This document shows, piece by piece, positions 1 through 15,499 of a DNA stretch of 64,000 nt. This DNA is from Austwickia sp. (lineage in GTDB: Bacteria > Actinomycetota > Actinomycetes > Actinomycetales > Dermatophilaceae), in NCBI GenBank assembly GCA_016699675.1, contig CP064985.1, positions 310,001-374,000 on the forward strand, given 5' to 3'. A model generated the notes under the pieces. It was given only the letters and a program-made list of their open reading frames with translations, made no database searches and was not told the DNA's origin. How positions within the stretch are numbered: the first letter of the stretch is position 1; the number at the start of each line of letters is the position of its first letter. The translations under genes were made by a program, and so were the position numbers.

Positions 1-1
1 C

Positions 2-1558
<1,557 letters not shown>

Positions 1559-1587
1559 GCCGGTCCCGACACGCGGCGGAAACACTG

Positions 1588-1625
1588 CAGAGGGCGTCCC
1601 CCGCCGGAGCGGGGGACGCCCTCTG
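1588..1625. terminator. Bidirectional hairpin terminator between glgX and glgP
   Basis: A perfect 17-bp inverted repeat (1588-1604 and 1609-1625) with a CGGA tetraloop sits between the convergent glgX and glgP stops. CACTG/CAGTG flanks can extend the stem past a bulge. There is no clear U tract, as is common in high-GC actinobacteria. It can serve both strands. Confidence 0.85.
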
Positions 1626-1639
1626 GGCAGTGCTGATCG

Positions 1640-4219
1640 TCAGGCGTTGACCGTGAGGCTCAATTCGGCCGGTGTCGTCATCGCCTTGTGGGTGGGCACG
1701 ATCCGCACGGTGTAGCCGAACGAACCGGTCTGGGTCACCCGGAGGTCCCCCTCGAAGCGGTGCCGACCGCCCTCGTAGCTCTCCACGACCGGCAGCGCGC
1801 TCGCCTCCGTCGCAGACAGCTGGTCGTTGACGTCCACGTGCCCGTGCACGACCTGCACCTCCACGTCCTCGGGCCGCAGGGCGCCCAGCGAGGCGAACAC
1901 CCGGACCGCGAAGCTGTCCCCCACCTGCACGGCGTCCGGGACGCCGGAGGACTCCACGTGGTCGATGTGCAGGTTGGACCAGTTCTCGGCCACCCGAACC
2001 CGGTAGGCCGCCAGCGACTTCGCCGCCTCGAAGCCCCGGTCGACCATCGCGCGGTGCGCGTCGGCCGCGGGCTTGTAGAGCTCGGTCGTGTAGTCCTGGA
2101 CCTGCCGGGTCGCCAAGACCTTGGGTCCCAGCGTGGCCAGGGTGTGCCGCATCATCGCGACCCAACGCCGGGGCACGCCGGCCTCGTCCACGTCGTAGAA
2201 CCGCGGGGCGACCCGGTTCTCGATGAGGTCGTAGAGCGCCGCCGCCTCGATGTCGTCGCGCCGGTCCGGGTCGGTGACGCCGTCGGCGGTGGGGATGTCC
2301 CAGCCGTTCTGGCCGTCGTACCACTCGTCCCACCAACCGTCGAGGATCGAGAGGTTCAGCCCGCCGTTCAGCGCGGCCTTCATCCCCGACGTGCCGCACG
2401 CCTCCAGCGGCCGCAGCGGGTTGTTCAGCCACACGTCGCACCCGGGGTAGAGGTGCCGCGCCATCCCGATGTCGTAGTTCGGCAGGAACACGATCCGGTG
2501 CCGCACCGTCGGGTCATCGGCGAACTGGACCATCTTCTGGATCAGGCGCTTGCCGTTGTCGTCGGCCGGGTGGGACTTGCCCGCGATCACCAGCTGCACG
2601 GGCCGCTGCGGGTCGAGCAGGATCTTCTTGAGCCGCGCCGGGTCGCGCAACATGAGCGTCAAGCGCTTGTACGTCGGGACGCGGCGGGCGAACCCGATCG
2701 TGAGCACGTCCGGATCCAGGATGTCCTGCGTCCAGCCGAGCTCGGCCGGCGAGGCGCCCCGGCGGACCCAGCTCTCCTTGGTCCGATCCCGCGCCATGTC
2801 GACGAGGGTCTGGCGTAGCTCTCGCTTCACGGACCAGATCTGCTCGTCGGTGGCCTGCGCCGCAAAGAGCGCCAGCTTGCCGCTGGAAGACTCCTCGTCC
2901 GGGTCGAACGAGGCGCCCACGTCGAAGATGCGCTGGTCGACCCACGTCGGGGCGTGCACTCCGTTGGTGATCGAGGTGATCGGGACCTCGGTGTCGTCGA
3001 ATCCGGGCCACAGGCCGTGGAACATGTCGCGGCTCACGATGCCGTGCAGCTGGCTGACGCCGTTGGCGTGCTTGGCCATCCGCAGCCCCATCACCGCCAT
3101 GTTGAAGACGCCGCCGTCCCCGCCGGGGTAGGTCTCCGCGCCGAGCGCCAACAGCTTCTCGGTGGGCACCCCAGGCAGGGCGTTGTCGCCGCCGAAGAAG
3201 TGCCGGATCTGGTCCGCGCCGAACCGGTCGATGCCCGCCGGGACCGGGGTGTGCGTGGTGAAGACGGTCGCCGCGCGGGTCGCCTCGCGGGCCTCCTCGA
3301 AGGTCAGGCCCCGCTGGGTGACCAGCTCGTGGATGCGCTCGATGCCGAGGAAGCCGGCGTGGCCCTCGTTGCAGTGGTAGACGTCGGGCTCCGGCGCCCC
3401 GGTCATGGCGCTGTAGAGGCGCAGCGCCCGCACGCCGCCGATGCCCAGGAGCATCTCCTGCAGGAGCCGCTGCTCGCCGCCCCCGCCGTACAGCCGGTTC
3501 GTCACGCTGCGCAGGTCGGGGTCGTTCTCGTGCACGTCGCTGTCGAGCAGCAGCAGCGGGATCCGCCCCACCTGGGCCTTCCACACGAAGGCGCGCAGGG
3601 TGCGGTGCCCCGGCATCGACAGGGTGATCGCCGCAGGCTTGCCGTCGGCGTCGCGCAGCAGCGACAGCGGCAGCCCGTCGGGGTCGAGGACCGGGTAGGT
3701 CTCCTGCTGCCAGCCGTCCCGGTTGAGCGACTGCGCGAAATAGCCGGTCTGGTAGAAGAGGCCGACGCCGATGACCGGTACGCCGAGGTCGGAGGCCGAC
3801 TTCAGGTGGTCCCCCGCGAGGATCCCGAGGCCGCCGGAGTATTGCGGGAGCACCTCGGTGATGCCGAACTCGGCCGAGAAGTAGGCGATGGCCTTGGGCA
3901 CCTCGGTGCCCACCTCGGCCGCCCACCGCTGGTACCACCGGTCGCCGGTCACATACGCCTGCAGGTCCGCGTAGGCCGCCTTGACCTTCGCGACGTATTC
4001 CGGGTCGGCGGCGAGCCGGTCCAGCTCGGCGGCCGAGAGGCTGGACAGGAGCGCGACCGGGTCGTGCCCCACCTTCGCCCAGCGCACCGGCGCCGTCTCC
4101 GCGAACAGGTTCCGCGAGGCTGTGTGCCAGGACCACCGCAGGTTGATGGCCAGCTCCCCCAACTCGCTGATCGAATCGGGCAGCACAGACCGGACATTGA
4201 AACGTCGAATCGCCTTCAC
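1640..4219 (-). CDS. glgP: Alpha-glucan phosphorylase GlgP (DUF3417-containing type)
   Basis: PLP-dependent phosphorolysis of glycogen/maltodextrin ends, releasing glucose-1-phosphate in the cytoplasm. The 859-aa product has the N-terminal DUF3417-type region (NLRWSWHTASRNLF), then the phosphorylase fold. The PLP-lysine segment appears as EACGTSGMKAALNGG and is followed by ILDGWWDEW; SITNGVHAPTW is another family hallmark. I chose the GTG at 4219 because VKAIRRFNVRS is the usual family N terminus. The frame stays open to 4324, but the extra residues are low-complexity. The gene is divergent from glgE, so degradation and synthesis leave a shared 153-bp control region. Its product feeds Pgm (19.5 kb) and RfbF (17.3 kb) in the same window. 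Confidence 0.92.
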   Translation of the reverse strand: MKAIRRFNVRSVLPDSISELGELAINLRWSWHTASRNLFAETAPVRWAKVGHDPVALLSSLSAAELDRLAADPEYVAKVKAAYADLQAYVTGDRWYQRWAAEVGTEVPKAIAYFSAEFGITEVLPQYSGGLGILAGDHLKSASDLGVPVIGVGLFYQTGYFAQSLNRDGWQQETYPVLDPDGLPLSLLRDADGKPAAITLSMPGHRTLRAFVWKAQVGRIPLLLLDSDVHENDPDLRSVTNRLYGGGGEQRLLQEMLLGIGGVRALRLYSAMTGAPEPDVYHCNEGHAGFLGIERIHELVTQRGLTFEEAREATRAATVFTTHTPVPAGIDRFGADQIRHFFGGDNALPGVPTEKLLALGAETYPGGDGGVFNMAVMGLRMAKHANGVSQLHGIVSRDMFHGLWPGFDDTEVPITSITNGVHAPTWVDQRIFDVGASFDPDEESSSGKLALFAAQATDEQIWSVKRELRQTLVDMARDRTKESWVRRGASPAELGWTQDILDPDVLTIGFARRVPTYKRLTLMLRDPARLKKILLDPQRPVQLVIAGKSHPADDNGKRLIQKMVQFADDPTVRHRIVFLPNYDIGMARHLYPGCDVWLNNPLRPLEACGTSGMKAALNGGLNLSILDGWWDEWYDGQNGWDIPTADGVTDPDRRDDIEAAALYDLIENRVAPRFYDVDEAGVPRRWVAMMRHTLATLGPKVLATRQVQDYTTELYKPAADAHRAMVDRGFEAAKSLAAYRVRVAENWSNLHIDHVESSGVPDAVQVGDSFAVRVFASLGALRPEDVEVQVVHGHVDVNDQLSATEASALPVVESYEGGRHRFEGDLRVTQTGSFGYTVRIVPTHKAMTTPAELSLTVNA

Positions 4220-4372
4220 GGGACCGAGTTTAGGCGACGCCGCGGACACCCCCCGCGCCCGCTCGGCCGGGGCGGCCCGCGACCCCGGTTCCGCGCCCAT
4301 TGACGCTGTCGGGGCACACAGCACAACCGCTGGGGCGCCGAACCTCCCCCGGAACCAGATAGCGTCCTACCT
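4220..4372. promoter_or_regulatory. Divergent promoter region glgP / glgE
   Basis: The 153-bp gap separates oppositely oriented glgP and glgE. A TAGCGT hexamer at about 4360-4365 ends about 8 bp before the glgE GTG, and no Shine-Dalgarno sequence precedes that GTG. A leaderless glgE transcript is therefore plausible. No convincing operator was found. Confidence 0.4.
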
Positions 4373-6460
4373 GTGACTGCGACACCGCGAACCCAGGCCG
4401 AACCCCGGCCCGTCACCGTCCCCGACGTCTCCCCCGCGCCGGTCCGCAAAGAGGCGTTTCCCGTGGGCCGCCCCATCGGGCGCATTCCCGTCCTCGACGT
4501 CCAACCCACGATCGAGGCCGGCTCGTGGCCCACGGTCTGCGTCGTCGACGAGGAGTTCGTCGTCACCGCCACGGTGTTCCGGGAGGGGCACGACGCGGTC
4601 AACGCCAGCGTGGTGCTGACCGACCCCGACGGCGCCGAGCGGACCGAGCCGATGCGGTGCACGAATGTCGGCCTGATGACCTGGGACGCCACGGTGTCGG
4701 CGGATCGGGCCGGGTCGTGGACGTTCCGGGTCGAGGGGTGGAGCGATCCGTACGCCACCTGGGAGCACGACGCCACCATCAAGGTGCGGGCCGGCGTCGA
4801 CGTGGAGCTGATGTTCGAGGAGGGCGCGCGGCTGCTGGAGCGGGCCCGCGACCTCGTCGCGCGCACCGAGCACGCCCGGGAGGTGCTCACCGCCGGCGCG
4901 GCGCGGCTGCGCGACGGCTCGCTCGGCATCGAGGAACGGCTCGCGGGGGGCACCGGCGACGCCGTACGGTCCGAGCTGATCCACCATCCGTTGCGCGAGA
5001 TGGTCTCGCCCTCCCCCGAGTACCCGCTGCGGGTGGAGCGCGAACTCGCGCTGTACGGCGCGTGGTACGAGTTCTTCCCGCGCAGCGAAGGCTGCCGGTA
5101 CGACGAGAAGACCGGCACCTGGACCACCGGCACCCTGCGCACCGCCGCCGAGCGCCTCCCCGCGATCGCCGGGATGGGCTTCGACGTCATCTACCTCACG
5201 CCGATCCACCCCATCGGCACGACGAACCGCAAGGGCCCGAACAACACGCTGGAGTCCGGGCCGGACGACCCCGGCTCGCCGTACGCCATCGGCAGCCCCG
5301 ACGGCGGCCACGACGCGATCGAACCCACCCTGGGCACCTTCGAGGACTTCGACCACTTCGTCGCGCAGGCCCGCCGCAACGGCATGGAGGTCGCGCTCGA
5401 CATCGCCCTGCAGTGCTCCCCGGACCACCCGTGGGTGAGCGAGCACCCCGAGTGGTTCACGACGCGGGCGGACGGCACGATCGCGTACGCCGAGAACCCG
5501 CCGAAGAAATACCAGGACATCTACCCGCTGAATTTCGACAACGACCCGGCCGGCATCTACGCCGAGGTGCGGCGCGTCATCCAGGTGTGGATCGACCACG
5601 GGGTCACGCTGTTCCGCGTCGACAACCCGCACACCAAACCGGTCGAGTTCTGGCAGTGGATCATCGCCGACGTCGCCAAGGCCCACCCCGAGGTGATCTG
5701 GCTCGCCGAGGCGTTCACCAAGCCGCCGATGATGAAGGCGCTGGCCAAGGTCGGTTTCCAGCAGAGCTACACCTACTACGCGTGGCGCAACCAGCGCTGG
5801 GAGATCGAGGAATACTGCCGCGAGCTGGCCGGCGAGGCCGCCGCCTACATGCGGCCCAGCTTCTGGCCGACGACGCACGACATCCTCACGCCGTACATGC
5901 AGTTCGGCGGCCCGACGGCGTGGAAGCTGCGCGCGGCGCTGGCTGCGACGCTGGTTCCGACGTACGGGATCTACGCCGGTTACGAGCTGATGGAGGCCGT
6001 CCCGCGGCCCGGCGTCGAGGAACAGATCGACAACGAGAAGTACCAGTTCAAGGACCGCCGCTGGCGGGACTACGAGCCGGGCGGCGCCAAAGAGGGCGAC
6101 CTGTGGATGGCCGACTACCTGCGGACGGTCAACGAGATCCGCCGGGACCACCCCGCGCTGCACTGGTTGCGCAACCTGCGCTTCCACTCCGCCGAGGACG
6201 AGAACGTGCTGGTCTTCAGCAAGCGTCGGGTCCAGGCCGGCCGCGAGGACACGATCATCGTGGTGGCCAACCTCGATCCGCACGCCACGCGGGAGACCTG
6301 GGTGCACCTCGACATGCCGGCGCTCGGGTTTGATTGGGGCACCGGCTTCGTGGCCAAGGACCTCATCACGGGGCAGTCCTGGCAGTGGGGGCAGGACGCC
6401 TTCGTGCGCCTCGGTCGGGACACCGAGCCGATCCACATCATCAGCGCCCGTCGGTTCTAA
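4373..6460 (+). CDS. glgE: Alpha-1,4-glucan:maltose-1-phosphate maltosyltransferase GlgE
   Basis: GH13 subfamily 3 enzyme that adds maltosyl units from alpha-maltose-1-phosphate to linear alpha-1,4-glucans. The length of 695 aa is typical. The N-terminal domain (GRIPVLDVQPTIEAGSWP) and the helical insertion (about residues 140-200) precede the barrel. Catalytic motifs are LFRVDNPHTKP (nucleophile Asp), IWLAEAFTKPPMM (acid/base Glu) and WPTTHDILTPYMQFGG (third acidic residue). The start is GTG at 4373. It heads the run glgE-treS-mak/glgB, a full GlgE pathway, with treS 48 bp downstream. GlgE is distinguished from ordinary amylases by RVDNPHTKP and the DUF3416-like N terminus. Confidence 0.96.
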   Translation: MTATPRTQAEPRPVTVPDVSPAPVRKEAFPVGRPIGRIPVLDVQPTIEAGSWPTVCVVDEEFVVTATVFREGHDAVNASVVLTDPDGAERTEPMRCTNVGLMTWDATVSADRAGSWTFRVEGWSDPYATWEHDATIKVRAGVDVELMFEEGARLLERARDLVARTEHAREVLTAGAARLRDGSLGIEERLAGGTGDAVRSELIHHPLREMVSPSPEYPLRVERELALYGAWYEFFPRSEGCRYDEKTGTWTTGTLRTAAERLPAIAGMGFDVIYLTPIHPIGTTNRKGPNNTLESGPDDPGSPYAIGSPDGGHDAIEPTLGTFEDFDHFVAQARRNGMEVALDIALQCSPDHPWVSEHPEWFTTRADGTIAYAENPPKKYQDIYPLNFDNDPAGIYAEVRRVIQVWIDHGVTLFRVDNPHTKPVEFWQWIIADVAKAHPEVIWLAEAFTKPPMMKALAKVGFQQSYTYYAWRNQRWEIEEYCRELAGEAAAYMRPSFWPTTHDILTPYMQFGGPTAWKLRAALAATLVPTYGIYAGYELMEAVPRPGVEEQIDNEKYQFKDRRWRDYEPGGAKEGDLWMADYLRTVNEIRRDHPALHWLRNLRFHSAEDENVLVFSKRRVQAGREDTIIVVANLDPHATRETWVHLDMPALGFDWGTGFVAKDLITGQSWQWGQDAFVRLGRDTEPIHIISARRF

Positions 6461-6508
6461 GACGCCCGGCGGCGCGGCTTCTCTCACGATTTCGGAGGAT
6501 TGGCGGGA

Positions 6509-8228
6509 ATGCAGGGCCTCAACCTCAGCCAGCCCGGACTGAAGCACGATCCGGACTGGTACAAGACCGCGGTCTTCTACGAGGTGCTCGTGCGCGCCTT
6601 CGCGGACAGCAAGGGCAGCGGCTCGGGGGACTTCACCGGGCTGATCGGCAAGCTGGACTACCTGCAGTGGCTCGGCGTCGACTGCCTGTGGCTGCCGCCG
6701 TTCTACGCCAGTCCCTTGCGCGACGGCGGCTACGACATCAGCGACTACACGGCGGTGCTGCCGGAATTCGGCACGCTGCCGGAGTTCACCGAGCTGGTGA
6801 CCCAGGCGCACGCCCGCGGCATCCGGATCATCACCGACTTCGTGATGAACCACACCTCCGACCAGCACCCCTGGTTCCAGGCCTCCCGCAGCGACCCTGA
6901 GGGCCCGTACGGCGACTTCTACGTCTGGTCCGACGACGACACCAAGTACGCCGAGGCCCGCATCATCTTCGTCGACACCGAGGTGTCCAACTGGACCTTC
7001 GACCCGGTCCGCCGCCAGTTCTTCTGGCACCGGTTCTTCTCCCACCAGCCGGACCTCAACTTCGAGAACCCCGCCGTGCAGGAGGCGATGTTCGACGTCG
7101 TCCGGTTCTGGATGGACCTCGGCATCGACGGTTTCCGCCTGGACGCCGTGCCCTATCTCTTCGAGGAGGAGGGCCACAACGGCGAGAACCACCCCAAGAC
7201 GCACGAGTTCCTCGCCACGCTGCGCGCGATGGTCGACGCGGAATATCCCGGGCGGATCCTGCTGGCCGAGGCCAACCAGATGCCGCACGAGGTCGTCGAC
7301 TACTTCGGGACGCCGCAGGCGCCCGAGTGCCAGATGTGTTTCCACTTCCCGGTGATGCCGCGGCTGTACTACTCGCTGCGGGCCGAGAAGGCGGCGCCGA
7401 TCATCGACGTCCTCAACGACACCCCGGCCATCCCCCAGGGCGCCCAGTGGGGCACGTTCCTGCGCAACCACGACGAGTTGACGCTGGAGATGGTCACCGC
7501 GGAAGAGCGCACCGCGATGTACGGCTGGTATGCCCCCGACCCGCGGATGAAGGCCAACATCGGCATCCGGCGGCGCCTGTCGCCCCTGCTCGACAACAGC
7601 CGCGCCGAGGTCGAGCTGATCAACGCCCTGCTGCTGAGCCTGCCGGGCTCGCCGTGCCTGTACTACGGCGACGAGATCGGCATGGGTGACAATATCTGGC
7701 TGAACGACCGCGACGCGGTCCGTACGCCGATGCAGTGGACGCCCGACCGCAACGCGGGGTTCTCCAGCGCCGACCCCGGCAAGCTCTATCTCCCGGTGAT
7801 CCAGTCGCTGGTCTACCACCACAACAACGTCAACGTGGAGGCCCAGATGGCCTCCAGCAGCTCGCTGCTGCACTGGATGCGGGCCATGCTGCGGGTCCGC
7901 TCGACCCACCCCGTCTTCGGCCTCGGCGACTTCGCGCTGCGGGACGTCGACAACGAGGCGGTGCTCGCCTTCACCCGCACGCTCGAAGCGGACCCCAGCA
8001 AGGGCCGCGAGGAGGCCCAGCACGTGCTGTGCCTGCACAACCTGAGCAGCCGGCCGCAGGCCGGCACGGTGCGGCTGCCGAAGCGGTACGCCGGGGCCAA
8101 GGTGCGGGACCTGTTCGGCGGGTCCGGCTTCCCCAAGGTGGGGCCCGACGCGGCGTACACCGTGATGCTCGGCTCGCGCGACTTCTTCTGGCTCGGTCTG
8201 CACGAGCGGGAGCAGGAGGGGGCAAGCC

Positions 8229-8236
<8 letters not shown>
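6509..8236 (+). CDS. treS: Trehalose synthase TreS
   Basis: Intramolecular glucosyl transfer interconverting trehalose and maltose; in this operon it supplies maltose to the maltokinase. GH13 motifs: DFVMNHTSDQHPWF, GIDGFRLDAVPYLF (nucleophile Asp), ILLAEANQMP (Glu), FLRNHDELTLEM (Asp). The ATG at 6509 is chosen because GGAGGA at 6495-6500 is spaced correctly for it; the in-frame TTG at 6500 would overlap that ribosome site. The product is 575 aa and lacks the fused maltokinase domain seen in TreS-Pep2 proteins, because that domain follows as the next gene. The stop overlaps the next start by 8 bp (ATGGCTGA), implying translational coupling. Confidence 0.96.
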
Positions 8237-12233
<3,997 letters not shown>

Positions 12234-12257
12234 GGCGCACGACGGCGCCAAACCTAT

Positions 12258-12298
12258 GAGGCGGGCGGGCGAACCTTGACGGTTCGTCCGCCCGCCTC
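12258..12298 (+). terminator. Terminator of the glgE operon
   Basis: An inverted repeat pairs 12258-12275 with 12281-12298 (18 bp, one G-U wobble) around a 5-nt loop, followed by a run of Gs. It sits just after the glgB stop and before the 3' end of the opposing FAD-enzyme gene, so it may act on both strands. Confidence 0.75.
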
Positions 12299-12316
12299 GC
12301 GGGGGGAGGAGTAGAG

Positions 12317-13639
12317 CTATCGGGGGGTGGGCGCGTCGCTGCGGTGGGCCCCCACCACGTCGTGCGCCAGCACCTTCTCGGCGATCAGCGCGGCGATCGG
12401 CATGGCCGAGGTGGCGGCGGGTGACGGGGCGTTGCAGACGTGCAGCATCCGCGGGGTGTCATAGAACAGGAAGTCCTCGACCATCGACCCGTCCGTCTTG
12501 ACCGCCTGGGCCCGGATCCCACACTCCTCGGGGGTGAGGTCCGCGGTGGTCAGTTTCGGGCAGTACTTGCGCACCAGCTGCAGGTAGCCGGGCTTGTAGA
12601 GGCTGTTCTTCTGCTCGATGAGCCCGGTCTTGAGCTGTTTCTTCGCGACCTTCCAGAAGCCGGGGAAGCGCACGAAGCTGGCCATGTCGGCGACGTTGAG
12701 CGAGAACTTCGGATAGCCCTCCCGGGAGAGCCCCATCACGGCGTTGGGGCCGACCGTCACCCCGCCGTCCATCATCAGCGTGAGGTGCACGCCGAGGAAC
12801 GGCAGCTCGGGGTCCGGCACCGGGTAGATCAGCGTGTCGACGATGTCGTTGTGCCGGGGGTCGAGCCGGTAGTACTCGCCCCGGAACGGCACCATCTGGA
12901 AGTCGACGTCCAGGCCTGCCATGCGGGCGAGCCGGTCGGCCTGGATGCCGCCGCAGACGACGAGCTGCTTGGCGTAGACCCGCTCCCGCAGCTCGGCCGC
13001 CATCGGGTCGGAGGTCTCGACGTCGATGGCGACTTCCGAGAGCGACTCGTGGATGTCGACGACCCGCGTGTTCAGCCGGATCGTGCCGCCGTTCGCGGCG
13101 ATGACGTCGGCCATCGTGCGGCAGACCAGCTTGTAGTCGACGATGCCGGTGCTCTTGAGGAAGATCGCCCCGATGCCGGTGATGTTGGGCTCGCGACGCT
13201 TGAGCTCCGCCTCGTCGACCAGCTCCACGTCGAGCTCGTTGATGAGCGCGCGCTCGTAGAGGGCGTGCATCCGCTCCAGTTCGGCCTCGTTGGTCGCGAC
13301 GATGAGCTTGCCGGTGTTGCGGTAGGGGATGCCGTGCTCGTCGCAGAAGGCGCGCGTCCACTGCGCGCCCTCCTTGCAGAGCTTGGCCTTGAGGCTGCCC
13401 GGCTTGTAGTAGATGCCGGCGTGGATGACCCCGCTGTTGTGGCCCGTCTGGTGCCGGGCGACGTCGGCCTCCTTCTCGATGACGACGACATCGCTGCCGG
13501 GCCGTTCCTTGAGCAGGGTCATCGCGGTCGCCAGGCCCACGATGCCGCCGCCGACGACGGCGAAGTCGTAGACCCGCGGCTCACCCCCCCGGCGGGCTCC
13601 GGGGCCGGCCCCGGTCGACGTACTCGTCGCCGTGCTCAC
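12317..13639 (-). CDS. lhgO: LhgO-like FAD-dependent oxidase (L-2-hydroxyglutarate oxidase family)
   Basis: FAD-dependent oxidoreductase of the DAO superfamily, 440 aa. The FAD-binding GGGIVGLATAM motif comes after a short Ser/Thr/Gly-rich leader, then RHQTGHNSGVIHAGIYY, which is highly characteristic of L-2-hydroxyglutarate oxidase. The start is the GTG at 13639; GAGGGGGA precedes it and the GTG overlaps the upstream TGA as GTGA. It is the last gene of a five-gene minus-strand unit headed by rfbF. In that setting its true substrate may be a sugar or sugar-derived acid rather than 2-hydroxyglutarate. The family call is firm; the substrate is not established. Confidence 0.8.
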   Translation of the reverse strand: MSTATSTSTGAGPGARRGGEPRVYDFAVVGGGIVGLATAMTLLKERPGSDVVVIEKEADVARHQTGHNSGVIHAGIYYKPGSLKAKLCKEGAQWTRAFCDEHGIPYRNTGKLIVATNEAELERMHALYERALINELDVELVDEAELKRREPNITGIGAIFLKSTGIVDYKLVCRTMADVIAANGGTIRLNTRVVDIHESLSEVAIDVETSDPMAAELRERVYAKQLVVCGGIQADRLARMAGLDVDFQMVPFRGEYYRLDPRHNDIVDTLIYPVPDPELPFLGVHLTLMMDGGVTVGPNAVMGLSREGYPKFSLNVADMASFVRFPGFWKVAKKQLKTGLIEQKNSLYKPGYLQLVRKYCPKLTTADLTPEECGIRAQAVKTDGSMVEDFLFYDTPRMLHVCNAPSPAATSAMPIAALIAEKVLAHDVVGAHRSDAPTPR

Positions 13640-14958
13640 CGGTCCCCCTCGAGCGCCACGGGCTGGGGGAAGGCGCGGTCCTGCTCGGCCCGCAGCTCGT
13701 CGCACAGCCGTCCCGTCGGCACCTCGACGTCGTCGTAGCCGATGGCCTCGTCCTTGGCGATGTCGCGCTTGAGCACGCAGCCCTCGGCAAGCCCGACGGG
13801 CAGCAGCCGCTGCGCGGCGGTGACCTCGCCCTTCTCGCACACCCCGTAGTACAGGTAGCCGCCCAGCGCATCGAGCGTCTCCCCAGCCACCAGGTCCTTC
13901 TTGGCGATGGTGACGACCTCGACCTTGGGGGCCTGGCGCAGCGGCTTGATCGTCGCGTCACCGAGGAGTACGGCGCGCGCGGCGGTGTCCGGCACCTCGA
14001 AGTGGCACAGGTGGTAGGGCGTGTAGAAGCTGTAGAGCGGGCCCTGGCCCAGCTTGTAGAGGTTGAGGTAGTGCTGCTGCTTCGGGTCGTCGTGGGTGGC
14101 CAGCACGTAGACGCCCGGCCCCGGCTGGCTGCCGACCACGTAGTCCACGGTGCCGCCGATGGCCTTGAGCTCCTCGACGTCGTACATGCCCGTCAGCTCG
14201 TCGACGTGGCCGCGGTGGTCGCGCTGCTCGCAGCCGCGCTTGGTCACCGACAGGCCGGCCGCGTTCGCGACCAGCGCCTGCTCGACCGAGACCTTGGTGC
14301 CGTCGGCGAACGAGGTCACCATGTGCGGGTCCTGGCCCCACTGCTTCGCGAAACCCTCCTGCGTGGTCGGGTTGCGGTAGGGGTCCTGCAGGCCCTTGAC
14401 GTTGCCGGCCACCAGCGGCGTCAGGCCCAGGCCACGGACAAACCTGACGAGGTTCATCTGCACGCCCGGCTGGTCGCCGTCGCAGCCGGTGTAAACCAGG
14501 CCCGCGTCCTCGAACTTGGCGTTCAGGATGGTGCCGACGGTCGCGTCGACCTCCGCGTTCATGAGCACGAGGTGCTTGCCGGCAGCAAGCACCTCCAGCG
14601 CGAGCTGGCAGCCGAACTCCACGGACCCGGTGCAGTCGATGACGACCTCGACGCTGGCTGCCCGCGCCATCGCCGCGTAGTCGCTCGTGACGGCCGTGCC
14701 GCCCGCGGCGGCGATCGCGTCGATGTCGGCCGCATCGGCCACGATCCGTACGGCGTCGCCGGAGCGGCCGGCCAGCTCCAGGGCGGCGACCCCCTTGTCC
14801 GGGGTGCGCGCGTAGACGCAGGCCACCTCCATGCCCGCCTTGGTGTTGATGAGGTGGTTCATCAGGCCCTTGGCCATGAACCCGGGGCCGGCGATGCCCA
14901 CGCGGACGGGGTTGCCGTCCGCCGCTCGCTTCGCCAGCAGCTCGTCGACGATGATCAC
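13636..14958 (-). CDS. NAD(P)-dependent oxidoreductase with C-terminal SAF domain (homoserine dehydrogenase-like)
   Basis: A 440-aa protein with an N-terminal Rossmann segment (RVGIAGPGFMAKGLMNHL, about residues 19-36) and a C-terminal SAF-type region (KKDLVAGETLDALGGY, then AEGCVLKRDIAKDEAIGYDD). This matches the predicted homoserine dehydrogenase-like oxidoreductases (COG4091-type), whose reactions are mostly unassigned. The start is GTG at 14958, overlapping the upstream stop as GTGA; its own stop overlaps the next GTG in the same way. The neighbours are nucleotide-sugar enzymes, so oxidation or reduction of a sugar intermediate is more likely than amino-acid synthesis. That role is inferred from context only. 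Confidence 0.7.
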   Translation of the reverse strand: MIIVDELLAKRAADGNPVRVGIAGPGFMAKGLMNHLINTKAGMEVACVYARTPDKGVAALELAGRSGDAVRIVADAADIDAIAAAGGTAVTSDYAAMARAASVEVVIDCTGSVEFGCQLALEVLAAGKHLVLMNAEVDATVGTILNAKFEDAGLVYTGCDGDQPGVQMNLVRFVRGLGLTPLVAGNVKGLQDPYRNPTTQEGFAKQWGQDPHMVTSFADGTKVSVEQALVANAAGLSVTKRGCEQRDHRGHVDELTGMYDVEELKAIGGTVDYVVGSQPGPGVYVLATHDDPKQQHYLNLYKLGQGPLYSFYTPYHLCHFEVPDTAARAVLLGDATIKPLRQAPKVEVVTIAKKDLVAGETLDALGGYLYYGVCEKGEVTAAQRLLPVGLAEGCVLKRDIAKDEAIGYDDVEVPTGRLCDELRAEQDRAFPQPVALEGDR

Positions 14959-15497
14959 TTGATCTTCTTCCCGTCCCAGTCCGGCCAGGCCTTGTCCTTG
15001 TCCGAGATGACCACGACCTCGCCCGGCCAAGCCAGGCCGAACGCCGGGTCGTCGTAGCGTTGACCGCGCTCGTGCTCGGGGCTGTACATGCCGGAGACCT
15101 GATAGGTGACCTCGGTGTCGTCGGTCATCGTCAGGTAGCCGTGCCCGCAGTACGGCGGGATCCACAGCGCGCGGTGGTTGTCGGCGGAGAGCTCGACCAT
15201 GACGTTCTGACCGAACGTCGGGCTGTCCTCGCGCAGGTCGAGGCAGCAGTCGACGATGGTGCCGCGGGTGCAGCGGACGAGCTTGCCCTCGGCGGCGGGC
15301 GCGATCTGGCGGTGCATGCCGCGCATCGTGCCGGACTTGTGGTTCCAGCTCATGTTGGCCTGCATGACCTCGGTGGGGATGCCGTGCGCCGCGAACTCGT
15401 CCACGCAGAACGTGCGGGCGAAGCCGCCGCGGGCGTCCTCGAACGGCTGGAGGTCGATGATCCAGCAGCCGTCGACGGCCGTCTGGGTGAACTCCAT
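14955..15497 (-). CDS. RmlC/RfbC-like nucleotide-sugar epimerase (cupin)
   Basis: A 180-aa cupin of the dTDP-4-dehydrorhamnose 3,5-epimerase family. NMSWNHKSGTMRGMHRQ carries the catalytic-His segment (RGLHxQ in RmlC), and YSPEHERGQRYDDPAFGLAW matches the conserved C-terminal signature. No rmlA or rmlB is adjacent; instead the operon begins with a CDP-glucose-forming enzyme, so a CDP-keto-sugar substrate is more likely than dTDP-rhamnose precursors. I use the ATG at 15497, with GGGAG 8 nt upstream. A GTG at 15503 overlapping the preceding stop (GTGA) is an alternative. Confidence 0.78.
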   Translation of the reverse strand: MEFTQTAVDGCWIIDLQPFEDARGGFARTFCVDEFAAHGIPTEVMQANMSWNHKSGTMRGMHRQIAPAAEGKLVRCTRGTIVDCCLDLREDSPTFGQNVMVELSADNHRALWIPPYCGHGYLTMTDDTEVTYQVSGMYSPEHERGQRYDDPAFGLAWPGEVVVISDKDKAWPDWDGKKIK

Positions 15498-15499
15498 GC